DNA from: Scybalousia_A sp964639765
GTDB taxonomy: Bacteria > Bacteroidota > Bacteroidia > Bacteroidales > P3
Assembly: GCA_964639765.1 (NCBI GenBank)
Contig: CAZXEN010000011.1
Location: 1-55,191 of the forward strand
Direction: 5' to 3'
Length of the DNA: 55,191 bases
The position numbers were made by a program, and so were the translations under genes. This document shows, piece by piece, positions 35,517-43,901 of the stretch. Within the stretch, counting starts at the first letter, position 1, and each line of letters starts with the position of its first letter. Under the pieces are notes generated by a model that worked only from the letters and a program-made list of their open reading frames with translations, did no database searches and had not been told where the DNA came from.

Positions 35517-36585
35517 CTACTCTATTATTTTATAGAACTGCCAAGCTGGAATGTTTTGTATCCCTTCTTTGGACTTTAAAGGTATATCATCCAAGGAAAC
35601 AACGTACTTTTCATAATTGTCCTTTATGCTCTCCGAGACAGAATATTCTCTTTCAATTGTTGTGTCATCTATAAGCATGTAAGTACTTTGCACACATATA
35701 ACCCTGTCTTGCCTGATTGCAACAAAATCAACTTCCCTGTTTTTGAGACTTCCCACATAGACTTCATAACCCGAACGTTTTAAATCCAAGTATTGCAGAT
35801 TTTCTACATTGTATCCGACACCATGGTTTATGCCTCTGAATAGATAATGTTCAAAAGCCAAATCATTTGCATAATACTTGCAGACACCTGATAAGACTTC
35901 TTTGCCCTTTATATTGTATCTGTCTGCTTTGTGAATAAGAAAAGTATCCTGTATATAGGAAAGGTACAAAGAAACAGTATCATAGGAGACCTTCTTGCCT
36001 TTGGACTTATAGTGATTTACAATATTATTGACAGAAAAGAGATTAGAGGTATTATTAACAAGATAAATACACAAACAAATCTTCCAAAAGTCTCACATCT
36101 TTTATGTTGTTTCTCTGCATTATATCCCTAAGTAGAATTGCATCTTTGAATTGGAACCCGTGATAAATATTTCATAGTCGTTAAGATAATCCTGAGAGTA
36201 GGAATTGACAAACTTCTCCCATCCCTCTATGTTCTGTATCTCATCTATAAATATGTATACTTTCCCCTTTGGCTTTATTTTTTTGTAAATACAGATTAAA
36301 CAGTTCCTGCAATTCTTTATATGTGGAAACAAAATCAAAAACAGATATATCCAAATTCAACATAAAGATATTTTCTCTGTCTATTCCCTCTTGCATTAAC
36401 ATAACTGCTATCTGTCTAAGCAAAAAACTTTTGCCGACACGTCTCTGCCCAACAAAAACCTTAATTAACCTGTTTCCGACAAATTGTTTAATCTTCTTGG
36501 TATAGATATTTCTGACAAATCCTGCTGACAGCTTCTTTTCTGTCCAATAATTGTATTTCTATAGTATATCAAATTTTTCTTCCAT
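35517..36585 (-). pseudogene. Decayed AAA ATPase with DUF4143 domain
   Basis: The remnant reads from ATG 36585 on the minus strand. It keeps KVFVGQRRVGKSFLLRQIA (Walker A), IFIDEIQNIEGWEKFVNSY (Walker B) and ITGSNSK, then the DUF4143 end with KRSGYEVYVGSLKNREVDFV. Lesions: an in-frame TAG at codon 9 (36559-36561); a frameshift in an A7 run (T7 at 36278-36284); loss of roughly 100 codons after the SNSK motif near 36130; and a second frameshift near 36080. Intact members are about 370-400 residues, of unknown role. With several lesions, sequencing error alone is unlikely. Confidence 0.85.
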
Positions 36586-36673
36586 AAACGAAAATTTTTG
36601 CAAACATATACATTTTTCTCTTATAGACGAAAAAACTGATATTTTCTACTTATTTTTCTTTTACAGACGAAAA
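36573..36673. repeat. Three 22-nt repeats at 39-40-base spacing
   Basis: Copies at 36573-36594, 36612-36633 and 36652-36673 share ATTTTTCT, four or five variable bases, then A(A/G)ACGAAAA. The first copy contains the ATG of the decayed ATPase gene. The 17-18-base spacers are AT-rich and unrelated. The layout recalls operator or iteron arrays; that role is inferred. Confidence 0.65.
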
Positions 36674-36689
36674 AAAACTGTTTATATCC

Positions 36690-38183
36690 CTAATTATCCA
36701 ACAAGATAACTTTTATCTTCTCATTTCTGAGTTGTGGCATCTGCAATCCTATTGGTGCATTGATATACGTAGGGTCGGCAATATAATACTGTTCACCTTT
36801 CACTTCAATATAATCGCCTCTTAGGTTTGTTAAATTTATTGCCGTTGCCAAATGTCCGGGATAGTAAATCAAGACTGCTTTTATACCCAACAAGTCCCTT
36901 ACCAAGCGAGAATACAATATTGCTCTGTCTTCGCAATCTGCGTATGGATAATACAAAGTCTCCTCAGCAAAGAAAGCCCTGTCGCCTCCCCATACTTTGT
37001 CATCGTACTCATAAACCAAAGAAGTCTGCACAAAATTCAACAACATCTCTGCCGACTCCTGTTTTGTCTTGCCCTGCAAAGCCTTTCTCAAGGCAGGGTA
37101 CAATGTATTCTTTGTTTCTGTGCTTAGCGGTGTGTTGGCATATATAGCCCAACGAGTACCAAAATCTTCATTTACAGCTCCTGTAGGATAAGAATCATAG
37201 AAATCTATAAGATTGGTATTCACTTCCACTTTAGCATTCAGAAAAGGATATGCTTTTGATTGCAGAGTTCTTGCCTGTGAATCATTCTTTGCAAACAATG
37301 GTTCTCTATTTATCCACAAAGTCATAACTTTTTCTTTAGGATAAGAAGCCTTGCATACACTGATAGACTCTACACTTTTTGCTCCATAGAGATAATATTT
37401 CTGTCCTTCTATATTGTAATAGTCTTTGTCGTAGATAATATCATTGCAAGCATAGAGCATATATAGTTTGTTCCCGTCCATAGCCAACCTCATCATATAA
37501 CCCGACTGACAATAAATATAAGCCATCAAAAGAACAGATTCATTGCAACGTCTGCCGATTATGTTTTCAGCAAACTTCTCTAACATCTGCAAATATGCCC
37601 AATCGTTTAGCTGTTTCTCCTTTCGCATATCCAGACACTCTATTATAAGATGCTCATATTTCTTCTGTGAAAGTGTCTGCCAAGCGTCGGCAATATCTTT
37701 CTCAGATGTACCTTGCAGATTGAAAGCATATAAATCCTGCATAGTGTATCTTAACTCCGTCCCAAAGAAATAGAACCTTGCCGTATCTATGCTTGGAGTA
37801 AGTATAGGTTCTTCTATTATCGGCTCTATTGGCGAGGGTTGTTCCTTTATAGGTTCTTCTATCTTGATTATATCCTCAAAAGGCTTCTTCTTATCTTCTT
37901 TTGGTTTGTCTTTGTCTTCCTTAGGACAGACAACAGGAGGCACAGGTTTTTCTTTAGGTTTTTCTATTCCTTTAAAAGAGTTATACTCCTGCCAAGCCTG
38001 TTTGACAAATTCCACATAATCATTATTGGCTTTATCTCTGAAAGAGTCATACTCCTGCTTTGCTTTCTTTTTGAAAGCCTCGTACTCTTGCTGAGCTTTC
38101 TTTCGGAATTCATCAGCATCAGTCTGAGCCACAGAAACGAAAGGAAGACAGAGAATAACTAATAATAAGCCTATGTATTTCAT
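36690..38183 (-). CDS. Exported transglutaminase-like protease with 11-residue repeats
   Basis: This 497-residue protein has a signal peptide (1-19, VSVAQ). Four consecutive 11-residue repeats of the form F..KA..EY.. cover residues 26-69, probably a helical rod. A Lys/Pro/Glu-rich linker (about 73-125) follows. The C-terminal transglutaminase-like domain has the triad Cys417 (ADCEDRA), His444 (GHLATAI) and Asp470 (ADPTY). Such domains act as cysteine proteases or acyl transferases. It is the last gene of the cassette: its ATG lies one base past the stop of the active-type caspase gene. The substrate is unknown. Confidence 0.85.
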   Translation of the reverse strand: MKYIGLLLVILCLPFVSVAQTDADEFRKKAQQEYEAFKKKAKQEYDSFRDKANNDYVEFVKQAWQEYNSFKGIEKPKEKPVPPVVCPKEDKDKPKEDKKKPFEDIIKIEEPIKEQPSPIEPIIEEPILTPSIDTARFYFFGTELRYTMQDLYAFNLQGTSEKDIADAWQTLSQKKYEHLIIECLDMRKEKQLNDWAYLQMLEKFAENIIGRRCNESVLLMAYIYCQSGYMMRLAMDGNKLYMLYACNDIIYDKDYYNIEGQKYYLYGAKSVESISVCKASYPKEKVMTLWINREPLFAKNDSQARTLQSKAYPFLNAKVEVNTNLIDFYDSYPTGAVNEDFGTRWAIYANTPLSTETKNTLYPALRKALQGKTKQESAEMLLNFVQTSLVYEYDDKVWGGDRAFFAEETLYYPYADCEDRAILYSRLVRDLLGIKAVLIYYPGHLATAINLTNLRGDYIEVKGEQYYIADPTYINAPIGLQMPQLRNEKIKVILLDN

Positions 38184-38184
38184 A

Positions 38185-39928
38185 TTATTTTGTAAGTTTT
38201 AGGTTTTTCCATGACTGTGATAAAGATACAGACGGAATAACTGTAGGGGTTTGCATCTTCTGATTGATAAGGACTGATTTTCTTCTTACCATTTTTCTTA
38301 CATGCTCAGACAAATCTCCCAGTGTTACATTACCTTTTGTCTCCTGCAACTTTTGCAGAAGATAATAAGTAAACAATCCATGTCCTTTTTCTTCATGCTG
38401 ATGTGCAGTCTCTGCACCTGTGGCAGAAGTAAATACAACTATGTTCCCCAAAGGAACATCATCTTTAACTTTTATTGCAACGCCTCTGCCTGCAAGTAGC
38501 ATCTCATCTTCTCTTGTCGCACCTGAGAAACAAGCATCAATAAAACAGATAACAGATTTTGTTTTTACACTATTTAATTCCTTATAAAGTTTCTCCAGAC
38601 TGTATCCTGTATTAATATTCTTGCTATCCCCATCTATAGGTAACAGATATGCTGTATTCTTATCTTCATCTGGGAAGGCATGACCTGCATAATAGAAAAT
38701 AATATTCGCCTCTCCATCGTATGCTGTTGCTATTTGCTTTATCTGTTCTATGCAAGCATGAATATTTCCTCCTGTTGCATCTTCATATATTCTTACATTA
38801 TCATCTTTTAGTCCTAAGGTTTTCTTGCAATATTGTTCAAATATCCAACCATCATTCAAGGCATACGGCACTTTTGCCATAGAATAGTTTTCATTTGCAA
38901 TAATAAATGCAAAAGTATTGTCATCGGCTTTCTTCCCTATAGGAATATTGTTATCCACATCCGAATTTGGTGCAGGGTAAATAGAGATTGCCTTGCCTTT
39001 TACTTTCGGTGTATTATTTTGTGCAACAACTTTTAGAGGATTGGATATTAACTCATTTTTACCATTCTTTTTTACTCTTGCAACATCATCTTGGAATTTG
39101 GAAACTTCATCATACTCAAACGGAATAACAACCGAACCATCCACAGCTGAAACATAACCCCATTTACCGTCTTTTTTTGCAGCAATAAGACCTTCGCTTG
39201 AAGAACTTATTCCTTCATAAATCGCATCCAATATTTCCTTTCCATTTATATCACACCAACCTGCCTTATCGCCTATCTTGACTTTATAGCCGTCTTTCCC
39301 AACTTTATATACATAGGTATATTTAGGGACTATTATTTCTTTGCCAGTTATATCACACCAACCTGCCTTATCGCCTATCTTGACTTTATAGCCGTCTTTC
39401 CCNNNNNNNNNNNNNNNNNNNNNNNNNNNNNNNNNNNNNNNNNNNNNNNNNNNNNNNNNNNNNNNNNNNNNNNNNNNNNNNNNNNNNNNNNNNNNNNNNN
39501 NNATCTTTATATACATAGGTATATTTATTAGGGGCTATTATTTCTTTGCCAGTTATATCACACCAACCTGCCTTATCTCCTATTTTAACATCAAAGCCGT
39601 CTTTCCCATCTTTATATACAGAGGTATATTTATTAGGGGCTATTATTTCTTTTCCATTTATATCACACCAACCGGCCTTATCGCCTATCTCGACTTCAAA
39701 GCCTTCATCTAAATCTTTAGATACATAGGTATATTTAGGAGCAATTATTTCTTTGCCATTTATATCGCAATAGCCCATTTTATCTCCTATCTCGACTTGA
39801 TAGCCTTTGTTTCTATCTTTAAATACATAGGTATATTTAGATTTTAATTTGGCTTCTATATTATTTTGTGCAAATGATATTGATGAAAAAAGAAGCGTCA
39901 TCAATAATACTGTTAATATCTTTTTCAT
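38185..39928 (-). CDS. WG-repeat/caspase-domain exported protein (active-type), interrupted by assembly gap
   Basis: The signal peptide MKKILTVLLMTLLFSSISFAQ is followed by WG beta repeats of 34 residues (KIGDKAGWCDINGKEIIAP). The C-terminal caspase-like (peptidase C14) domain has both catalytic residues: His in FYYAGHAFP (codon 38680-38682) and Cys in FIDACFSG (codon 38530-38532). A run of 100 N at 39403-39502 breaks the frame, so it reads as two fragments of at least 142 and 406 codons. I treat it as one gene because the repeat continues on both sides. It overlaps the paralogous gene upstream by 4 bases (ATGA). Confidence 0.85.
39246..39860 (-). repeat. WG-repeat array, 102-bp (34-codon) unit
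   Basis: Units encode Y(T/V)..KDG..G..VKIGDKAGWCDI.GKEIIAP. Visible units lie on both sides of the gap and are nearly identical at the DNA level. The sister gene has the same units at about 41050-41390, so recombination between the two genes is possible. Confidence 0.85.
39403..39502. other. Assembly gap (100 N) inside the WG-repeat array
   Basis: Exactly 100 N, a conventional placeholder for unknown length. It directly follows an exact 55-base repeat (39348-39402, identical to 39246-39300, offset 102 bases). The assembler probably failed to resolve identical WG units, so the true number of repeats is unknown. Confidence 0.95.
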
Positions 39929-41445
39929 AGCTTTTCATTTTTTAAATCAATTAACTCTGATGTTTTACCATTTGGTGTTTGCTTTTTGTTATTAATGGAT
40001 ATAGATGTTTTTGAAACATTGGTTTTAATATAAGTCTCCAAGTCTTCTAAACTGATTTCCCCTTTTGTTTCTTGTAATTTTTTGCATAAGAAATATGTAA
40101 ACAAACCGTGGGATTTATCTTTGTATTCCAATGCAGTTTCACCTGAAGACGCTGCAGTAATAGAAATGACTTTTCCTTTTAACACTTCTTCCCTGTTTTT
40201 AATGGCAACACCTCTGTTTTTACCTATATTCTCTCCTTTGCGATTCTCGTTATTGAATCCTGCATCCAATAAACAAACAGCGGACTTAATATTTAGATTT
40301 CCTAACTCACTATACAGAGATTGCAGAGAATAACCAGTTGAACTAATCAAATTGATAACTCCGTCTGAAGGCAAAAGATAAGACTGCTTATCTTCTCCTG
40401 TTATACCTTGTCCTGCATAATAGAATATAATCTTGGCATCTCCTTCATATACATCTGCCAAATCTTTTATTCTACCCATTGCACTATGGATGTTGTTCAA
40501 AGTAGCATCTTCGTAATAAATAACATTAGTTGCTGGAATGCCAAGAGTTTTCAAGCAATATTCTTTAAATGTTTTTCCATCATTTATAGCAAATGGACAT
40601 ACAAAAACCTCATAGTTTTGATTTGCAATAATAACAACAAAGGTGTTTTCTTGTTTTCTATTTACCTCTGGAATATTATTATCAATATCGCTTTGCTTTC
40701 CTTGTGATACAGACAGTGAAGACACAACTTCGCTTTTTCCTTTGAGAGGATTGGTTATTAAGAAAGATTCTTTACCCTTACTTACCTTTGCAATACCGTC
40801 TTTAAATACTTCCGCAGATGTATATTGAGATTCTATAATAACCTTGCCTGTTGCCATCTCCATATAACCATAAAGATTATTTTCATTTGAAAAACAAAGA
40901 AGTCCTTCTGTTGTCCCATGATATTTCGCTTTATCAATATCTGCAACCTTTTTCTGCTTTAAATTATATACATCAATTCTGTCGTCTTCGGTATAACAAA
41001 TAAAACCATATCCTTCCGAATAAACAATAACCTTATACGAAAATTTAGGAGCAAATATTTCCTTCCCATTTATATCACAACGACCTTCCTTATCTCCTAC
41101 CCTAACAACATAACCATTACCATACCTAAACACTGTTGTATATTTAATTGGTGCTATTATTTCCTTCCCATTTATATCACACCAGCCGGCCTTATCTCCT
41201 ATCTTGACTTGATAGCCGTCTTTCCCATCTTTATATAAAAAGGTATATTTAATTGGTGCTATTATTTCTTTGCCGTCTTTATCACACCAACCGACCTTAT
41301 CGCCTATCTTAACCCGATAGCCTTTATATGAATCTTTATATACATAAGTATATTTAGATTTCAATTTTTCCTCAATATCATTTTGTGCAAATGATATAGT
41401 ATTGCTTATAAATATTAGCAATAGTATGATAAAAATCTTTTTCAT
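39925..41445 (-). CDS. WG-repeat/caspase-fold exported protein with lost catalytic residues (pseudo-caspase)
   Basis: This 506-residue paralogue of the gene to its left has a signal peptide (MKKIFIILLLIFISNTISFAQ) and about four WG repeats (residues 30-150). A caspase-like domain covers about 265-500. The catalytic positions differ: Gln346 replaces His (FYYAGQGIT) and Gly396 replaces Cys (LLDAGFNN). The surrounding strands, including KIIFYYAG and HGLFTYFLCKKLQETKG, are well kept, so the fold is probably intact without peptidase activity. It is 2 bases after the DUF4384 gene and overlaps the active-type gene by 4. Confidence 0.88.
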   Translation of the reverse strand: MKKIFIILLLIFISNTISFAQNDIEEKLKSKYTYVYKDSYKGYRVKIGDKVGWCDKDGKEIIAPIKYTFLYKDGKDGYQVKIGDKAGWCDINGKEIIAPIKYTTVFRYGNGYVVRVGDKEGRCDINGKEIFAPKFSYKVIVYSEGYGFICYTEDDRIDVYNLKQKKVADIDKAKYHGTTEGLLCFSNENNLYGYMEMATGKVIIESQYTSAEVFKDGIAKVSKGKESFLITNPLKGKSEVVSSLSVSQGKQSDIDNNIPEVNRKQENTFVVIIANQNYEVFVCPFAINDGKTFKEYCLKTLGIPATNVIYYEDATLNNIHSAMGRIKDLADVYEGDAKIIFYYAGQGITGEDKQSYLLPSDGVINLISSTGYSLQSLYSELGNLNIKSAVCLLDAGFNNENRKGENIGKNRGVAIKNREEVLKGKVISITAASSGETALEYKDKSHGLFTYFLCKKLQETKGEISLEDLETYIKTNVSKTSISINNKKQTPNGKTSELIDLKNEKL

Positions 41446-41447
41446 TT

Positions 41448-42326
41448 CTATTTTCTTTTTATTTCAATTAGATGTTTATTTACTTTCATATCTTTGTCTT
41501 TGGTTTGACAGGAGACAAGCCATTTCTGAAAATCCTTGAAAGGTAATTCTCTTGGCAGGTGTTCTTCTTTGACTTTGGAACCATTAGCTTTGGAGAAATT
41601 GTTAGGAGAAAAGATAACATATATTTCATTGTATTCTATCTCTCTTGAGCAGGTAAGGTAAATATTCCCGTCTATGTATTGGAACTCTGGCTGAGTCCTA
41701 TCGTCAGGGTCAAAAAACACGTAACGTTTATCGTGTTCCACTTTCACAGTTCCATTAGGGGAGTTTCTGTATGGCAGAAGGCAGAAGACTTCCTGACTTT
41801 CTCTGTCCAAAAGATATACACAGAGATAACCGTCACTTGCAGATGAGAAAGAGAGATAAAGATAATCATCTTCAACAAATGTATCACTTGCAAACTTATC
41901 TTCTGTCCCGTTACGCAGAACTTTGGAGTTGAAATCCACTCCACTGCTTTTTCTTTCTCTTGCCTTGCCACAGACTTCTACCTTAAAAACTATCTGATTA
42001 TTTTCTGCAAACGTTGTTATTATTGGTTCTTGAGTATCTTCTATCCATTCACCGTTGGCTTCGCTACCTCCATAGGAATAGAAATCAGAGGAGGCTTCTC
42101 CGTTCTTGTTGCTGATTATAGAAGTGCTGCTTTGATATACTGTCTGATTGAATTCTTTTATCAAGGCTTCAATTCTGGCTCTGTTTATTGCTGTCTGCTT
42201 TGCTTGCTCAAGAGAAACATTATTCGGAACATAATAAGTATATTCTCCGCAAACTTTTACAACCTTTTGGGCATAATCTGCGGAAAATATACTTATAAAT
42301 AGTATCAAAAGAAAAAAGTGTCTCAT
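41448..42326 (-). CDS. Exported DUF4384 protein
   Basis: This 292-residue protein has a signal peptide at 1-19 (SADYAQ). The N-terminal region (about 20-130) has an LPP20/FlgT-like pattern with KVCGEYTYYVPNNVSLEQAK and AINRARIEALI. A DUF4384 domain follows at about 140-250 (LYLSFSSASDGYLCVYLLDR and VFCLLPYRNSPNG). DUF4384 is often fused to caspase domains in other bacteria; here it is a separate gene beside two of them, which supports a shared function. It begins immediately after the LPP20-like gene with no gap. Confidence 0.8.
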   Translation of the reverse strand: MRHFFLLILFISIFSADYAQKVVKVCGEYTYYVPNNVSLEQAKQTAINRARIEALIKEFNQTVYQSSTSIISNKNGEASSDFYSYGGSEANGEWIEDTQEPIITTFAENNQIVFKVEVCGKARERKSSGVDFNSKVLRNGTEDKFASDTFVEDDYLYLSFSSASDGYLCVYLLDRESQEVFCLLPYRNSPNGTVKVEHDKRYVFFDPDDRTQPEFQYIDGNIYLTCSREIEYNEIYVIFSPNNFSKANGSKVKEEHLPRELPFKDFQKWLVSCQTKDKDMKVNKHLIEIKRK

Positions 42327-43010
42327 TTATCTCTTTGAATCCATTATCTTGTCCAACTCGTTGTGAAGGTCTTCTCCTTTCTTCTCTAACTCTTCCTTAA
42401 GAACTTGTTTTGCAACTTTCAATGCAGACTCTGTATTATAGGCAAGTCTTACAAGCACCTCTTTGTTCTTGTCGTTCTTTACTCTATATAGTTCCACGAC
42501 AGGAATAGTTCTGCCTATTCTTTGAGATATTATAGACTTACTTGCCGCAACAGTTCTGGTTATGGAATTGGCTTTCTCTTGAGGAAGCTGGTCATTGGCA
42601 ACAGTATTATCTATCAATGCTGTAACTTCTGTCTCTATCTGCCCAGCAAGGTTTTGTTTTGCTAACTCTATTGCCTGTAGCTTTGCCGCATCATAGTTTT
42701 CTCCGATACTCATTGCTTCTGCCATTATATACTTAGGCATCATGTTTTTGTCAATCTCAAACTGCAGATTGTAAGACTTGTCCAACTGCTTGTCTATAGG
42801 CAAAGCTCCTGGAGAAACCAACCAACCTTGTTTCTTAAGTTGTTTGGCTTCCTTTCTTGCTGTCTTGGATGCTTTTTCGTTAAGCTCGTTCTTTGTCATC
42901 TTGGACATTTCTTTGCGTTCTTTCTTCTGTTCTTTTGTAAGTTGTGCAAAAGAAGGCGTTGCCACTGCTATCAATGATAATAGCATAATTGTTGTAATTA
43001 CTTTCTTCAT
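42327..43010 (-). CDS. Exported LPP20-like protein, first gene of the caspase cassette
   Basis: This 227-residue protein has a signal peptide (1-23, ATPSFAQ) and a lysine-rich charged helix (LTKEQKKERKEMSKMTKNEL). An LPP20-like domain at about 85-200 includes AAKLQAIELAKQNLAGQIET and GRTIPVVELYRVKNDKNKEV. Similar proteins are envelope-located; the function is unknown. A -7 element lies 35 bases upstream, and this gene leads four more, with spacing from -4 to +2 bases. Confidence 0.8.
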   Translation of the reverse strand: MKKVITTIMLLSLIAVATPSFAQLTKEQKKERKEMSKMTKNELNEKASKTARKEAKQLKKQGWLVSPGALPIDKQLDKSYNLQFEIDKNMMPKYIMAEAMSIGENYDAAKLQAIELAKQNLAGQIETEVTALIDNTVANDQLPQEKANSITRTVAASKSIISQRIGRTIPVVELYRVKNDKNKEVLVRLAYNTESALKVAKQVLKEELEKKGEDLHNELDKIMDSKR

Positions 43011-43044
43011 AAGATATACATTGTTATAAAATTATACAATTCTG

Positions 43045-43052
43045 CAAAATTA
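43045..43052 (-). promoter_or_regulatory. -7 element of the caspase cassette
   Basis: The minus strand has TAATTTTG followed by CAG, 35 bases before the LPP20-like ATG. The -33 region lacks a clear TTG, as might be expected of a regulated promoter. Confidence 0.5.
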
Positions 43053-43115
43053 TAAATAAAGAGAATGAAATTTTAAATATTGTGTTGCAGAAATTACCAC
43101 AGATTGTTGTAAATA

Positions 43116-43331
43116 TTACAACAAATAGTTTTTTTCAAAGTCTTCGGATAAATCCTTAAAGAAATTGTGCTGAAGTTTTATGGAATATCTTAACAAAAGT
43201 TCAATGTCTATACTCTCTCTCTTGAGAATACGATACATATTTGTCCTGTCAGAAGCACACATTACGGCAAATTCATTCACTGTAATATGTTTCTGCTTTA
43301 AAACCTCAAGTATTCTGTTGCCTATATGCAT
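43116..43331 (-). CDS. Small XRE-family HTH regulator
   Basis: The 71-residue protein is a helix-turn-helix domain: IGNRILEVLKQKHITVNEFA, then VMCASDRTNMYRILKRESID and ELLLRYSIKLQHNFFKDLSE. It matches the short XRE regulators common in Bacteroidales. It lies on the same strand as the caspase cassette, 105 bases before its first gene, so it may regulate it. A purine-rich GGAG stands 6 bases before the ATG, unusual in this phylum. The leader is the candidate structured RNA described at 43352-43597. Confidence 0.85.
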   Translation of the reverse strand: MHIGNRILEVLKQKHITVNEFAVMCASDRTNMYRILKRESIDIELLLRYSIKLQHNFFKDLSEDFEKNYLL

Positions 43332-43351
43332 TTGGTTCTCCGGAGTGCTGA

Positions 43352-43597
43352 CAGTTCCTGCAACACTTGTTTGTTATAAAATAGAAACGTGGAACTGTTT
43401 TCTTATATCTTTACCGAAAGGCCCTGAGAACGCCGTAATAATCAGATATAACAATAGCATCCACGCAGAATGGTGAAAACTATCCTTCTATTTGCTTATC
43501 ACTCTTTGAAAAGTTTCTCAGGCTTTTCGGACAAATATCAAGGATTACGTTTCTTTTCCTCTAAATTGCACAAAAGGACGATACCTTTTGCATTTCA
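43352..43597 (-). ncRNA. Candidate structured RNA or leader, about 245 nt
   Basis: A minus-strand transcript from about 43597 would begin with hairpin CAAAAGG/CCTTTTG (43571-43590). It then forms a nested rod: TGCAA/TTGCA (43566-43570 with 43359-43363), GAAACGT/ACGTTTC (43547-43553 with 43384-43390), CCGAAA/TTTCGG (43525-43530 with 43414-43419), CCTGAGAA/TTCTCAGG (43515-43522 with 43423-43430) and AATAG/CTATT (43488-43492 with 43453-43457). The rod shape with side bubbles recalls 6S-like RNAs, but I cannot assign a family. It might also be the leader of the XRE gene. Confidence 0.55.
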
Positions 43598-43602
43598 AGG
43601 GG

Positions 43603-43610
43603 CAAAGTTA
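43603..43610 (-). promoter_or_regulatory. -7 element of the candidate RNA
   Basis: The minus strand has TAACTTTG followed by CCCC, a strong match to TAnnTTTG. It stands directly before the folding region and predicts a start near 43597. No TTG is seen at the standard distance. Confidence 0.5.
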
Positions 43611-43676
43611 CAAAAAGTTTCTCAATCTTGAAATATTGCAAAATATTTATTTAACACCAATCTTGTCTCTACTTCT

Positions 43677-43782
43677 AAAAAGAGTTGGTTTTAACGAAAA
43701 AAGTCTTGATCTTTTTTTCTAAAAACTTGATCTTTTGCCCTAAAAGAGTTGATCTTTTTTCTAAAAGTCTTAATGTTTTTTC
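43677..43782. repeat. A-tract/word/T-tract array (site F)
   Basis: A-tracts start at about 43677, 43697, 43721, 43742 and 43763. T-tracts start near 43690, 43712, 43733, 43755 and 43776, an average step of 21.5. The cores are GAGTTGG, GTCTTGATC, CTTGATC, GAGTTGATC and GTCTTAATG. Confidence 0.7.
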
Positions 43783-43901
43783 AGAATACTCTGGCTTGTA
43801 TGAATACTCTTTATTCTTTTATGGCCGAGAACCAAGTTTTGTATAGTCGGCATTATTTATCCATCGATTAAAAAGGAGGATTGGGAAAAGAAGATGGTTT
43901 T

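Larger units (their letters stand above)
43332..43901. other. Gene-free region with structured RNA candidate and array
   Basis: The region is 570 bases. The part at 43338-43610 holds a minus-strand promoter and long complementary arms (RNA candidate). The part at 43677-43782 is an A-tract array. The remaining 43783-43901 shows nothing I recognise. Confidence 0.6.

Noticed and set aside
38185..39516. Caspase gene as two separate genes (with 39386-39928)
   Set aside because: The split is caused by the placeholder N run. Repeat units, strand and signal peptide indicate one gene.
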